Position numbers and translations under genes: made by a program | Notes under the pieces: generated by a model | Databases searched by the model: none | What the model was told of the DNA's origin: nothing | What the model saw: only the letters and a program-made list of their open reading frames with translations | Shown here: one piece after another, positions 35,533 through 43,668 of the stretch | How positions within the stretch are numbered: the stretch's first letter is position 1 | Layout: each line of letters begins with the position of its first letter | Source of the DNA: Bacteroidota bacterium | GTDB lineage: Bacteria > Bacteroidota > Ignavibacteria > UBA10030 > UBA8401 | DNA length: 53,838 nt | Assembly: GCA_008933835.1 (NCBI GenBank) | Contig: WBUG01000017.1 | Span: forward strand, 1-53,838 | Direction of reading: 5' to 3'

Positions 35533-36495
35533 TCACGAGAGGACGACGAAATCGATGTAGAGGTAGAGGACGGGGGCGACGAAGATGAGACTGTCGAACC
35601 GGTCCAGCACGCCCCCGTGGCCGGGGATGAGCACGGAGGAGTCCTTGATGCCGGCGTCGCGCTTGAGAAGGGACTCGACAAGGTCCCCCACCTGCCCGAA
35701 CACCCCGATGATGACGCCGATGACCGCCGCCTGATGCGGAAGGAGGTACGGCAGGAACGCGTCCGAGAAGAGCATCATGGCGGCCACCGCACCCGCAAAA
35801 CCGAACAGCGCCCCCTCCCACGACTTGTTCGGGCTGACGCGCGGGAAGAGCTTGTGCTTTCCGAACGTGAGACCGCCGAAGTACGCCGCCGTATCGCAGG
35901 CCCAGATGGAAAGGAAGATGGCGATGACGGTGAGCCCGCCCCACGCGTACGTCGCCTCACGCAGCGCCGTGTCCGACAGCGGCAGCGCCTCCGGGAAATG
36001 CCGGACGGCGAGATGGTACGGGAACTCCGCGCCGTACAGCTCGCGGATGCCGACGAACGAGGCGAGGAAGACCCCCACGTACATCACGCCGAAGATGGTG
36101 GTGCCGGCGTTGAGCATCGCCGAGCCGCGGTTGCGGAAGAGTTCGATGACGAGGGTCAGGAAGAGGAAGAGCAACAGCACGGTGAGGAAGAGCTGCAGTT
36201 TCTGGAGGAACGAGATGCCGCCGCTGCCGAGGAAGAACGGCAGGACGAAGTCGTGGATGCGTTCATGGAAGAACGACAGCGTGAGCAGCGCCGTACCCGC
36301 CGATGCGAATCCGGTCATCGGCTGCGCCCCCTTCGCCCTCGCCATGCCGAAGAACTCGTGCAGCGCCAGCAGGCTCACCGCCAGGACGAAGAGCAGGAAC
36401 CAGACGCCGCCGGTGTAACTGATGAAGAGGAGCGCCGGAACGCCGACGAGCGCGACGAGGACGCGCGGAAGAAGGTTGGAGAACTTACCGGGCAT
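35533..36495 (-). CDS. cdsA: Phosphatidate cytidylyltransferase (CDP-diacylglycerol synthase)
   Basis: 320 residues with about eight membrane segments. The CdsA signature appears at the C-terminus: FGQVGDLVESLLKRDAGIKD followed by IPGHGGVLDRFDSLIFVAP, with the metal-binding Asp residues. Also typical are CDTAAYFGGLTFGKHK and SPNKSWEGALFGF. It converts phosphatidic acid and CTP to CDP-diacylglycerol for phospholipid synthesis at the inner membrane. AAGGGA lies five bases before the ATG. The first 11 bases overlap the end of the zinc-binding protein gene upstream, and the gene stands 19 bases before rimO. Confidence 0.96.
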   Translation of the reverse strand: MPGKFSNLLPRVLVALVGVPALLFISYTGGVWFLLFVLAVSLLALHEFFGMARAKGAQPMTGFASAGTALLTLSFFHERIHDFVLPFFLGSGGISFLQKLQLFLTVLLLFLFLTLVIELFRNRGSAMLNAGTTIFGVMYVGVFLASFVGIRELYGAEFPYHLAVRHFPEALPLSDTALREATYAWGGLTVIAIFLSIWACDTAAYFGGLTFGKHKLFPRVSPNKSWEGALFGFAGAVAAMMLFSDAFLPYLLPHQAAVIGVIIGVFGQVGDLVESLLKRDAGIKDSSVLIPGHGGVLDRFDSLIFVAPVLYLYIDFVVLS

Positions 36496-36868
36496 GATGG
36501 TCCCTTATGAGAAAATCGGACAGGTCGAGTGACGAGAGCGTCTCCAACGCGCGGGGTGCTTCCGCCGGAAGACAGAACAGACGCACCGGCTCCTCCACAC
36601 CGTGTTCCCGCGGATCGAAGCGCCGGCATTCCACTCCCGCCGCGGAGAGGTTCCGCACGACGAGGTCCGACGCGAAGAGGTCGGCGCATCGGCCGAGCAG
36701 CACGCGGTGCGACGCGGTCTCGCGGTGCTGCGCCTCGCGGCAGGTGACGAGCCCCTCCTGTTCGATGCAGCAATCGCCGCACACCGGCGCGGCGCAGACA
36801 TGACAGAGATGCATCGCCGGAACACCGGGATGGTTCGAACATTCGTGCAGCGATGCGGCGACGCTCAT
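36485..36868 (-). CDS. Small zinc-binding (B-box-like) protein with DUF2007-like tail
   Basis: 127 residues. The N-terminal part (about 8-50) holds a Cys/His array: ECSNHPGVPAMHLCHVCAAP, then VCGDCCIEQEGLVTC, which resembles the B-box-type zinc fold found at the start of many bacterial membrane proteins. The C-terminal part (about 54-127) resembles DUF2007, a small ferredoxin-like fold: LFASDLVVRNLSAAGVECRR and LFCLPAEAPRALETL. The combination is a soluble cytoplasmic protein with no enzyme motif. The start overlaps the stop of the CPBP protease gene by four bases (ATGA) and the end overlaps cdsA by 11 bases, so it is translated together with both. The function is unknown. Confidence 0.72.
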   Translation of the reverse strand: MSVAASLHECSNHPGVPAMHLCHVCAAPVCGDCCIEQEGLVTCREAQHRETASHRVLLGRCADLFASDLVVRNLSAAGVECRRFDPREHGVEEPVRLFCLPAEAPRALETLSSLDLSDFLIRDHHAR

Positions 36869-37776
36869 GCGGCGTTCCCTTCGGGACGGGGTTCGGTGAC
36901 GCTGCGATACGCACGGAGGATGACGGCGAACGCAGCGAGGAAGAGGACGGTGGTCGCGAACACGGTGAGGTCGGAGGCCTCCTCCGCGCCCCCTTTGAGG
37001 AGCGACGGCATGTCGCTGGTGTCAAAGCCGTACGCGTACGCCGCCGCGACCGAGAGCGCGTTGTTCATCAGGTGCACCGTCATCGGCACGATGAGCGACC
37101 GAGAACGGTGCTGCAGGTATCCGAAGTAGATCCCCAATCCCGCCAGCGGCAGCAGCTGGAACGGATTGAGATGGTACGCACCGAAGACGACGCCGGTGAT
37201 GACGAAGCCCTTCACCGGCGAGGTGGCGAGGACGGCGTTCTTCTGGATGAGCCCGCGGAACATCGCCTCCTCACAGACGGAGGGGGTCACCGCCGCCACG
37301 AACAGCACGAAGAGGAGCTCCGGGAACGACCGCGCTTCGATGAGGGTGCGGTAGGTCGCTTCGATCATCCGCTTCATCTCCTCCACGAACGGCTCGATCG
37401 CGGCCGGGACCGGTATCTTTCCCTGGAAGTACAGGTACCCCTCCGCCGCCTGCAGCAGCGCCGCCATGCCGAGCACCGCCAGGACGAGCTCGGTGACGGA
37501 GGGCATCCGCATCGGGAGCGCGGCGGACCAGGAGCCGTGCTGCCGGCGGACGAGCCAGAGCGTGGGGACGAGGAGGAAAAGGAACTGCGCCAGTACCGTG
37601 GCGGTGCGGGCCAGCATCACGTTGTCTTCAGTGATGGCCGAGCCGACGGCCAGGAGCGTCAGGCCGCCTCCCACCAGCTGATACAACACGAAGAGAAGGA
37701 CGAGACTCGTGAACGCGAAGAGTCCGGGAGCGTACCGCACCCCTTCCGGATGCGTGGAGGCGGACGCGCCGTTCAT
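36865..37776 (-). CDS. CPBP family intramembrane glutamic endopeptidase
   Basis: 303 residues with seven or eight membrane segments. The Rce1/CPBP motifs are present: EEAMFRG (about 188-194), then FGAYHLNPFQLLPLAGLGIY with the catalytic His, and MTVHLMNNALS. Members include CAAX prenyl protease relatives and bacterial proteins that cleave membrane proteins or protect against bacteriocins; the substrate here is unknown. The start overlaps the stop of the DUF3108 gene by four bases (ATGA), and its stop overlaps the next start in the same way. It is the second intramembrane protease in the window after the PrsW-like protein. Confidence 0.92.
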   Translation of the reverse strand: MNGASASTHPEGVRYAPGLFAFTSLVLLFVLYQLVGGGLTLLAVGSAITEDNVMLARTATVLAQFLFLLVPTLWLVRRQHGSWSAALPMRMPSVTELVLAVLGMAALLQAAEGYLYFQGKIPVPAAIEPFVEEMKRMIEATYRTLIEARSFPELLFVLFVAAVTPSVCEEAMFRGLIQKNAVLATSPVKGFVITGVVFGAYHLNPFQLLPLAGLGIYFGYLQHRSRSLIVPMTVHLMNNALSVAAAYAYGFDTSDMPSLLKGGAEEASDLTVFATTVLFLAAFAVILRAYRSVTEPRPEGNAA

Positions 37777-38537
37777 TTCACCCTCGCTTTCATCTCGTGG
37801 CGCAGTCCCGAATATTCCCTCAGTTCGGCATCGATGGAACCGATGACCACTTTCGTGCTCACCTTCACCGGAATGCGGTTCTCGTCGTCCGTCAGCCAGA
37901 TGAGGATACGGCCTTCGCTCTTGAAGAGTCCACCTTCCTTCACCATCGGCTCGAGGATGATGCACTGGAACGTCCCGGCGGCCACCTTCACCTTCTGCCG
38001 GCCGAGGAACTTCACGTCCAGCGGATTCACCTTCTCCTTGAAGAAGTTCTGGAGCTTGAGCCGGTCGCCGACCTTCGACCGCGAATAGTCCGCCGTCCGG
38101 GCGAAATAAAAGGCGGACATGATGTCGTGCACGTTGGGCGGGATGGGATACGTCCCTTCGCCGACCGTCGCGACGTTCTTGCGCTGGTCGAAGAAGGCGG
38201 TGTAATCGCGGGAGTATTTCCCTTCCCGGATGTGCTGCTCGAACCGCCACGGCACGATGGCCGCAGTGTCGAGGTAGGTCTCATACCGGTCCCGCACCTC
38301 GAAGAACATGTCGAACGTGGGGGTGGAGCGCACGGTGAAGAGCACTTTATAGGTGACGGCGTCCAGCACCGTGTCGAGCGACGGGATGCTCATCTCGGCG
38401 TACCCGGCGGTGATGAAACCGTAGTTCACGTCGAACAGCAGTCGCTCGCCGACGCCGAACGGACGGTGCGCCGGCGTCTGCGCGGACGCGAGCGAGAGCG
38501 CCGACGCGAGGAGGAGGATGGTCTTACCGAGGTTCAT
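37773..38537 (-). CDS. DUF3108 domain exported protein
   Basis: 254 residues with a signal peptide (MNLGKTILLLASALSLASAQ). The rest matches DUF3108: PFGVGERLLFDVNYGFITAG, FEVRDRYETYLDTAAIVPWR, FDQRKNVATVGEGTYPIPPN, DIMSAFYFAR, and VAAGTFQCIILEP with LIWLTDDENRIPVKV. The family folds as an all-beta half-barrel and is found in the periplasm of many bacteria without a known activity. Its first 14 bases overlap the end of the glycosyltransferase gene, and its end overlaps the CPBP start, so it lies inside a coupled operon. Confidence 0.9.
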   Translation of the reverse strand: MNLGKTILLLASALSLASAQTPAHRPFGVGERLLFDVNYGFITAGYAEMSIPSLDTVLDAVTYKVLFTVRSTPTFDMFFEVRDRYETYLDTAAIVPWRFEQHIREGKYSRDYTAFFDQRKNVATVGEGTYPIPPNVHDIMSAFYFARTADYSRSKVGDRLKLQNFFKEKVNPLDVKFLGRQKVKVAAGTFQCIILEPMVKEGGLFKSEGRILIWLTDDENRIPVKVSTKVVIGSIDAELREYSGLRHEMKARVK

Positions 38538-39561
38538 GGTACAGTTCCGTCAGGGCGTCGAGCGCCCGTTCCACCGTGATGCGTTCCATGCAGACCGCGC
38601 CGCGGCACGGTGTCCCCTTGCAGAGCGGACAGTCCGCATTGTCCCCCGTCAGCACTCGCCGACGATGCGTGTACGGTCCCCACCGGGCGGGACTGCACTG
38701 CGTGATGGGCGGATAGAATCCGAGCACCGGCGCGCCGACGGCCGCCGCGATGTGCAGCGGACCGGTCGAATTGGCGGCGAACGCGCGCGCGCGGGAATAG
38801 AGAGCGGCCAGCTCCAGCAGGCTCAGGCGTCCGGCAAGGTCCACAACACCCGGCGACGCCGCTCCGGCGATGGCCGAAGTGAGCGAACGTTCGTGCTCGC
38901 TGCCGGTCAGCACGACGGAACATCCGAGACGTCCCTTGGCCCGCACCGCCAGTTCCGTGAAGTGCTCCACCGGCCAGTCGCGCGCCGAGCCGCCGCTGCC
39001 GGGATGCAGCACGATGAAGTCCCCGACGCCGAGCTCGGTCAACCGCGCATCCATCGCGTGCTGCACGTCACCCGGGACCGTCAACGTGACCTGCAGCGGC
39101 ACGGGAACGTCCGCCCCCACCACGCGGAGGAGATTAAGATTGTACTCCGCCTCATGCCGCCTGGCGTCCTTGCGGTGCTCGTACACCCGCTCATTGAAGA
39201 GGAACGAGTACCACCGGTATCCGGTTCCGACGCGCACCGGGATCCCGGCGAGGAAGGCGATGAGCGCCAGTTCGAAGCGGGGATACGGCAGGATGCAGAG
39301 GTCGTACGACCGTTCGCGCAGCCGCCGCACGTACCCGACGACGCGCGCCATCCCTTCCCCCTCCCACAGCATCACGTCGTCGATGTCCGGACGGTTCCGG
39401 ACCAGGTCCGCCGTGTACGGCCGGACGAGCACCGTGACGGAGGCGTCCGGGAAACGCCGGCGGAGGGCCGGCAGCATCGGCAGCGAAAGGACCACGTCGC
39501 CGATGCGGTCCGTCCGGACCAGCAGGATGCGGCGGATACGGGACGGAGCGGTGCGGCTCAC
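38524..39561 (-). CDS. Glycosyltransferase family 9 (heptosyltransferase-like)
   Basis: 345 residues from a GTG that overlaps the stop of the dipeptidase gene (GTGA). The two-Rossmann GT9 plan is visible: RRILLVRTDRIGDVVLSLPM at the start, then DLCILPYPRFELALIAFLAG, and the C-terminal FIVLHPGSGGSARDWPVEHF, SVVLTGSEHE, and FAANSTGPLHIAAAVGAPVL with the nucleotide-sugar site. GT9 enzymes add heptose (or related sugars) to lipopolysaccharide core on the inner face of the membrane. A cysteine cluster (DCPLCKGTPCRGAVC, about 307-321) near the C-terminus is common in this subgroup and may bind metal. Acceptor and donor sugar cannot be told. Confidence 0.92.
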   Translation of the reverse strand: MSRTAPSRIRRILLVRTDRIGDVVLSLPMLPALRRRFPDASVTVLVRPYTADLVRNRPDIDDVMLWEGEGMARVVGYVRRLRERSYDLCILPYPRFELALIAFLAGIPVRVGTGYRWYSFLFNERVYEHRKDARRHEAEYNLNLLRVVGADVPVPLQVTLTVPGDVQHAMDARLTELGVGDFIVLHPGSGGSARDWPVEHFTELAVRAKGRLGCSVVLTGSEHERSLTSAIAGAASPGVVDLAGRLSLLELAALYSRARAFAANSTGPLHIAAAVGAPVLGFYPPITQCSPARWGPYTHRRRVLTGDNADCPLCKGTPCRGAVCMERITVERALDALTELYHEPR

Positions 39562-40166
39562 AGCGGTTCGTCCATGACGGGAAACTGCTCCCATCCGTGG
39601 AAGTCGAAATGCCACCACTCGCTCTGGATGCGGAGGAAGCCGTGCCGTTCCATCACGTCGCGCAGCAGCGCGCGGTTCCGCTTCACCCTCTCCGGCAGCT
39701 CTTCGTACGACTGCGACGCCTTCTCGGTGAAGTCGTCGTACGGGGTCGGCATCTCGAGCTCGGCTCCGAGCGAATCGACGATGGTGAGGTCCACCGCCGC
39801 TCCCCGGTTGTGGCGGGAACCCTTGCGGGGATCGGCGACGTACGAGGGGTTCGAGACGACCTCCCACAGTTTCCACTGGATGGCGAGGGGGCGGTAGGCG
39901 TCGTACACCTTGAGACCGAGCCCCATCATCTTCAGTTCACGCTGCACCGCGGCGAGCGATTCCGCCGCCTCCCGGCGCAGTTTGGCCTTCGCGGCGGGAT
40001 AGAGCACCTGACCGGTGAAGTTGTTCGCGGTGGCGTAGCGGATGTCGAGCACGATGGAGGGTTCGACGGAGAGGATGTCCACGATGGCGGCACGGCCGTT
40101 CTGCACCGGCGGAGCGGCGCAGCCGGCGGCGAGGAGAAGCAGGAGGAGCGCGGCACGGAGGGGCAT
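39558..40166 (-). CDS. VanX-type D-alanyl-D-alanine dipeptidase, lipoprotein
   Basis: 202 residues. The lipobox LLAAGC (about residues 11-16) suggests membrane anchoring. The M15D peptidase motifs are complete: DIRYATANNF, VYDAYRP with the substrate Arg (about 92), SRHNRGAAVDLT with zinc ligands His119 and Asp126, and QSEWWHFDFH with catalytic Glu183 and zinc ligand His186. The enzyme hydrolyses D-Ala-D-Ala; outside resistance clusters such proteins recycle cell-wall D-Ala dipeptide. No vanH or vanA partner is nearby, so resistance is unlikely. AGGA lies six bases before the ATG. Confidence 0.93.
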   Translation of the reverse strand: MPLRAALLLLLLAAGCAAPPVQNGRAAIVDILSVEPSIVLDIRYATANNFTGQVLYPAAKAKLRREAAESLAAVQRELKMMGLGLKVYDAYRPLAIQWKLWEVVSNPSYVADPRKGSRHNRGAAVDLTIVDSLGAELEMPTPYDDFTEKASQSYEELPERVKRNRALLRDVMERHGFLRIQSEWWHFDFHGWEQFPVMDEPL

Positions 40167-40174
40167 GGCGGTTC

Positions 40175-41341
40175 CTACGAAATGAAGACCTTGGCGACGT
40201 CGAGCACGAGCGAGGGTTGGTTCCAGAGCGCCGACCGGAAGATGCCGCCGAGCGTCCGTTTCTCCTCGGGCAGCTTCAGTGCGGAATCGCAGATGGCGTC
40301 ATAGGTCGCATCGTCGAAATGCGAGACCGCCTCCTTCATGGAATAGAACACGTCGTGGCGCCAGCCGAGACGTTTCTGCCACCGCTTCTGGTACTCTTCG
40401 AGGTGCCGCAGGTCCCCGCTCTTCAGCGCTTCGGCCGCCGTCTGGCCGCCGATCATGCCGCCGATCATGCCGGAGATGATGCCGCCGCCGGACATCGGAT
40501 TCACCTGATGCGCGGCGTCCCCGACGAGGATGACATTCCCCTTCACGATACGGTCGCACGTGGTCGCGCACGGCACGCCGCCGGCGATGTGCGTCAGCAT
40601 CGCCGCGCCGGGGTACTTCTTCGCGACGAACTCCTGCAGGAACCGGATGGCGGACTTCTTCTTCGCCTCCTCCACCGACAGACCGAGCCCGACGTTCGCG
40701 CTCCGGTTCCCCTTCGGGAAGACCCACAGGTATCCTCCGGGCGCGTAGTCGCCGCCGAAGTAGAACTCCAGCACGTCGTCGTCCACGTCGATGCCGGAGA
40801 GCGTCATCTGTGCGCAGCTCTCCATGTCGCGGATGTGGCACGTCGTGTCGATCCCCGCCATCTTCCCGATGCGCGACTCGACGCCGTCCGCCGCCACGAC
40901 GATGCGGGCGCGGATCTCCGCCGGCTTGTCCTTGATCAACGCCCGAACGCCGGTGACGGCGCCGTTCTCGCGGAGCAGGTCATAGACGTACGCCTTCGTC
41001 ACCACTTCGGCACCCTCGGCCGCCGCCAGTTTCGCCAGTTCATAGTCGAAGAGACGACGTTCCAGCACGTACCCGCCGCCGTCGAGTTTCGGCACCACGC
41101 TCTTCCCGCTGGGAGCGACGAAGCGGAACTTCGTCACGGTGGCGGCGATCCACCGCGGGTCCGGCTGGATGAACTGCACCACCCCTTCGTGGCTCACCGC
41201 TTCGCCGCAACGGACCGGGTATCCCACGTCGCGGTCCTTCTCCAGCATGAGCACACGCGCTCCTCCTGCGGCGGCGTACCGCGCCGCGGTGGAACCGGCG
41301 GGACCGGCTCCGACGACGATGATATCGTATTCGGTGTTCAT
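40175..41341 (-). CDS. Geranylgeranyl-reductase-family flavoprotein
   Basis: 388 residues. The FAD-binding N-terminus reads YDIIVVGAGPAGSTAARYAA. The GGR-family features are YPVRCGEAVS, where the Cys lies in the conserved P-x2-CGE motif, RIVVAADGVESRIGKMAG, and LVGDAAHQVNPMSGGGIISG. Family members saturate isoprenoid double bonds in archaeal lipids, chlorophyll side chains or menaquinone (MenJ). Which one applies here is not known; menaquinone or a carotenoid precursor is plausible. The gene directly follows, by one base, a 2x[4Fe-4S] ferredoxin gene, which probably supplies its electrons. Confidence 0.9.
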   Translation of the reverse strand: MNTEYDIIVVGAGPAGSTAARYAAAGGARVLMLEKDRDVGYPVRCGEAVSHEGVVQFIQPDPRWIAATVTKFRFVAPSGKSVVPKLDGGGYVLERRLFDYELAKLAAAEGAEVVTKAYVYDLLRENGAVTGVRALIKDKPAEIRARIVVAADGVESRIGKMAGIDTTCHIRDMESCAQMTLSGIDVDDDVLEFYFGGDYAPGGYLWVFPKGNRSANVGLGLSVEEAKKKSAIRFLQEFVAKKYPGAAMLTHIAGGVPCATTCDRIVKGNVILVGDAAHQVNPMSGGGIISGMIGGMIGGQTAAEALKSGDLRHLEEYQKRWQKRLGWRHDVFYSMKEAVSHFDDATYDAICDSALKLPEEKRTLGGIFRSALWNQPSLVLDVAKVFIS

Positions 41342-41342
41342 G

Positions 41343-41594
41343 TCAGAAAGGAACGGATTCGTTGCGGTGCATCGGCGTCGCGGTGGGCATCCCGGCGACA
41401 CCGTCGCGGTGGAACTCGATGACCTCCCACGGACATGCCCAGACGCACTTCCGGCAGTTGGTGCACCGCTCTTCGATGACGGCGATGGACGATTCCTGCA
41501 GTTCGATGGCGTCCTCCGGGCAGACGCCGACGCAACATCCGCAGTAGTCACACTTGCCGGGCACGATATGGATCATGAGATGGGGCGAGGCCAT
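41343..41594 (-). CDS. Ferredoxin with two 4Fe-4S clusters
   Basis: 83 residues with two complete C-x2-C-x2-C-x3-C motifs, CDYCGCCVGVCP and CTNCRKCVWACP. That is the bacterial 2x[4Fe-4S] type with a short C-terminal tail. The ATG at 41594 overlaps the last bases of the FKBP stop (TGATG) and has GGAG seven bases upstream, inside the FKBP coding end; a further ATG seven codons downstream lacks such a site. The adjoining flavoprotein of the geranylgeranyl-reductase family starts one base after its stop, so the pair is made together and the ferredoxin is the likely electron donor. Confidence 0.93.
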   Translation of the reverse strand: MASPHLMIHIVPGKCDYCGCCVGVCPEDAIELQESSIAVIEERCTNCRKCVWACPWEVIEFHRDGVAGMPTATPMHRNESVPF

Positions 41595-41995
41595 CACTTC
41601 ACTCCGAGCAGTTCCACTTCAAAGATGAGGGTGGCGTTCGGGGGAATGGCGTCGCCCGCCCCGCGCCGGCCGTAGCCGAGCTCCGGAGGGATGGTGAAAC
41701 GGCTCTTGCCGCCGACCTTCATGGTGCCGACGCCATCGTCCCAACCCTGGATCACTTGTCCGACGCCGAACTGATAGGTGAACGGCTTGCCACGGTCCAC
41801 CGAACTGTCGAATTTCGTGCTGTCGGTGAGCCAGCCGGTGTAATGGACGGTGACCACCTGCCCCTTTTGGGGCTGCAGTCCGTTCCCCTGGACGATGACA
41901 TCGACGGTGACGCCGGATGAGGTCACGAAATGGCTCCTTTCACAGCCTGCCAGAACAAGCGTGATGATGATGAATGCGAATGCGATGCGTTCCAT
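41594..41995 (-). CDS. FKBP-type peptidyl-prolyl isomerase, lipoprotein
   Basis: 133 residues. The lipobox TLVLAGC ends the signal peptide (about 18). The FKBP domain (about 26-133) has the full motif set: GQVVTVHYTGWLTDSTKFDS, GVGQVIQGWDDGVGTMKVGG, and IPPELGYGRRGAGDAIPPNA. It catalyses cis-trans isomerisation of Xaa-Pro bonds, here in the periplasm on a membrane-anchored protein. The start at 41995 lies 21 bases behind a promoter-like sequence. AGGA is about 11 bases upstream, slightly far. It heads the ferredoxin-flavoprotein-VanX-GT9 operon. Confidence 0.94.
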   Translation of the reverse strand: MERIAFAFIIITLVLAGCERSHFVTSSGVTVDVIVQGNGLQPQKGQVVTVHYTGWLTDSTKFDSSVDRGKPFTYQFGVGQVIQGWDDGVGTMKVGGKSRFTIPPELGYGRRGAGDAIPPNATLIFEVELLGVK

Positions 41996-42022
41996 GCGGG
42001 GAGGATTCCTGATACCGGAGGG

Positions 42023-42051
42023 AAAATACATAAAAACGGCTCGAGTTCCAA
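42023..42051 (-). promoter_or_regulatory. Sigma70-like promoter of the FKBP operon
   Basis: TTGGAA (42046-42051), 17-base spacer, TATTTT (42023-42028) on the minus strand. It may start the long transcript from FKBP through to cdsA, rimO and the GWxTD gene. Confidence 0.45.
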
Positions 42052-42068
42052 CGCCCTCCCTCAAACGG

Positions 42069-42094
42069 CGAAGGCGGACCGGAGCCCGCCTTCG
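42069..42094 (-). terminator. Hairpin terminator of htrA
   Basis: 9-bp stem CGAAGGCGG / CCGCCTTCG with an 8-base loop, 26 bases after the htrA stop. On the minus strand it is followed by CCGTTTGAGG, a poor T-tract; the plus strand has TTTC. Confidence 0.65.
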
Positions 42095-42119
42095 TTTCAT
42101 TCTTCCGGCCGTTCCGCCG

Positions 42120-43634
42120 TCACTTCTCCGGGATCATCACCGAGACGAACCGTGCGGCCCCCTGTGCCCCCTTCACCCGCAGCAGTACGGCGTCCCCTTC
42201 CCGCTTCGACTTCACGATCTTTTCGAACTCGGAGACGGTCGCGACCGGCTTCCGGTCCGCTTCCAGGATGATGTCGTTCTCCCGCAGCCCGCGGTTGAAC
42301 GCCTCGCCGTAGCTCTTCACGGAGGCGACGATGACGCTGCTGTTCACCTCCCGGTCCCGGACGGTGCGGGCGTCGGCCTTCTTCACGGAGAAGCCGAGCG
42401 ACGCGAACTCCACGGTGCGTCCGGAGGTCTCTTCCGCCGGCGTTTCCTCCTCGTCCGTCCCCTCGGCCGAGGCGACGTCTCGCGATTCGGTGCGCGGACG
42501 GAGCGCGACGGTCTTCTCAAGGCGCTTCTCATCGCGCCAGATGACGAGCTTCACCTTGTCGCCGGGCCGCTTGGTGGCGATGTACGCCTGCAGTTCGTTC
42601 GGCGCCTTCATCGGTCTGCCGTCGATGGTGAGGATGATGTCCCCCGCCTTCACGCCCGCCGCTTTGGCCGCTTCACCGATGACCTCCTGAACGAAGACAC
42701 CTTCCGCCTTGTCGAGCCCGTTCGCTTTGGCGAGCGTCTCGTCCACCGGAGAGATCTGCACGCCGATGTAGCCGCGCTCCACCTTCCCGTAGAGAATGAT
42801 GGTCTCGGCGACGGAACGCGCCAGGTTGATCGGGATGGCGAACGCGTACCCCTGGTAGCGTTGGTTGGTGGTGGCGATGGCGGTGTTGATGCCGATGACC
42901 TCGCCGCGGATGTTCACGAGCGCGCCGCCGCTGTTGCCGGGATTGACCGCGGCGTCGGTCTGGATGAAGTTCTCCACCCCGTAACTGTCATTGATGATGC
43001 GGATGCTGCGGCCGATGTAGCTGATGATGCCGGCGGTCACCGTGGAGGTGAGGCCGAGCGGATTGCCGATGGCGAGCGCCCACTGCCCGACCTGCACCTC
43101 GTCCGAGTTGCCGAGCATCGCCACCGGCAGGTCCTTGGCGTCCACCTTCACCACCGCTACGTCGGTCAGCGGGTCGGTGCCGACGAGCTTCGCCTTGAAG
43201 CGCCGGGTGTCGTTCAGCGCCACCTCGATGCCGTCGTCCGCCGCGTTCTCGATGACGTGATTGTTGGTGATGATGTATCCGTCCTTGGTTACGATGACGC
43301 CGGAACCGGAACCCTGGCTCTGCTCGTCCTGGTCACGGAAGCGGAAGTCCGGGAAGAACCGGAAGAACTCTTCGCCGTGCGGGTTCTTTCGCGCCTTGGT
43401 GGTGACGACGATGGAGACGACGGAGGGGGTGGCGTTCTTCGACACGGTGACGAACGCTTCGTTGGCCGCCTGCAGGTTCAGGTCGGACTTCTCCGGACGC
43501 TGGTCCGAACCGAGCTTCACGCTCTTCTGTTCGGCGAGACCGATGCCGGTCCCTCCCAGGTCGGACACGAGCACGGCGCCGAAGACGGCCCCGATGAGGA
43601 TGAGAACGAACGCGGCGGCGATGGAACGTTTCAT
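42120..43634 (-). CDS. Do-like periplasmic serine protease/chaperone (HtrA/DegP family)
   Basis: 504 residues. An uncleaved or cleaved N-terminal hydrophobic segment (MKRSIAAAFVLILIGAVFGA) targets the envelope. The trypsin-like domain (about 60-275) has the triad His126 (ITNNHVIEN), Asp158 (LTDVAVVKVD) and Ser235 (NPGNSGGALV). Two PDZ domains follow (about 290-370 with VERGYIGVQISPVD, and about 415-500 with FNRGLRENDIILEADR). The length and order match DegP/DegQ/MucD. It degrades or refolds misfolded envelope proteins. GGGAG lies seven bases before the ATG. It is 34 bases downstream of recO and has its own terminator. Confidence 0.96.
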   Translation of the reverse strand: MKRSIAAAFVLILIGAVFGAVLVSDLGGTGIGLAEQKSVKLGSDQRPEKSDLNLQAANEAFVTVSKNATPSVVSIVVTTKARKNPHGEEFFRFFPDFRFRDQDEQSQGSGSGVIVTKDGYIITNNHVIENAADDGIEVALNDTRRFKAKLVGTDPLTDVAVVKVDAKDLPVAMLGNSDEVQVGQWALAIGNPLGLTSTVTAGIISYIGRSIRIINDSYGVENFIQTDAAVNPGNSGGALVNIRGEVIGINTAIATTNQRYQGYAFAIPINLARSVAETIILYGKVERGYIGVQISPVDETLAKANGLDKAEGVFVQEVIGEAAKAAGVKAGDIILTIDGRPMKAPNELQAYIATKRPGDKVKLVIWRDEKRLEKTVALRPRTESRDVASAEGTDEEETPAEETSGRTVEFASLGFSVKKADARTVRDREVNSSVIVASVKSYGEAFNRGLRENDIILEADRKPVATVSEFEKIVKSKREGDAVLLRVKGAQGAARFVSVMIPEK

Positions 43635-43668
43635 GGTGTTGCTCCCTAATGACGAAAATGTGAACGGT

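Noticed and set aside
39558-40166. Vancomycin-resistance gene cluster
   Set aside because: Only the VanX-like dipeptidase is present; there is no vanH, vanA or vanS/R. A cell-wall recycling role is more likely.
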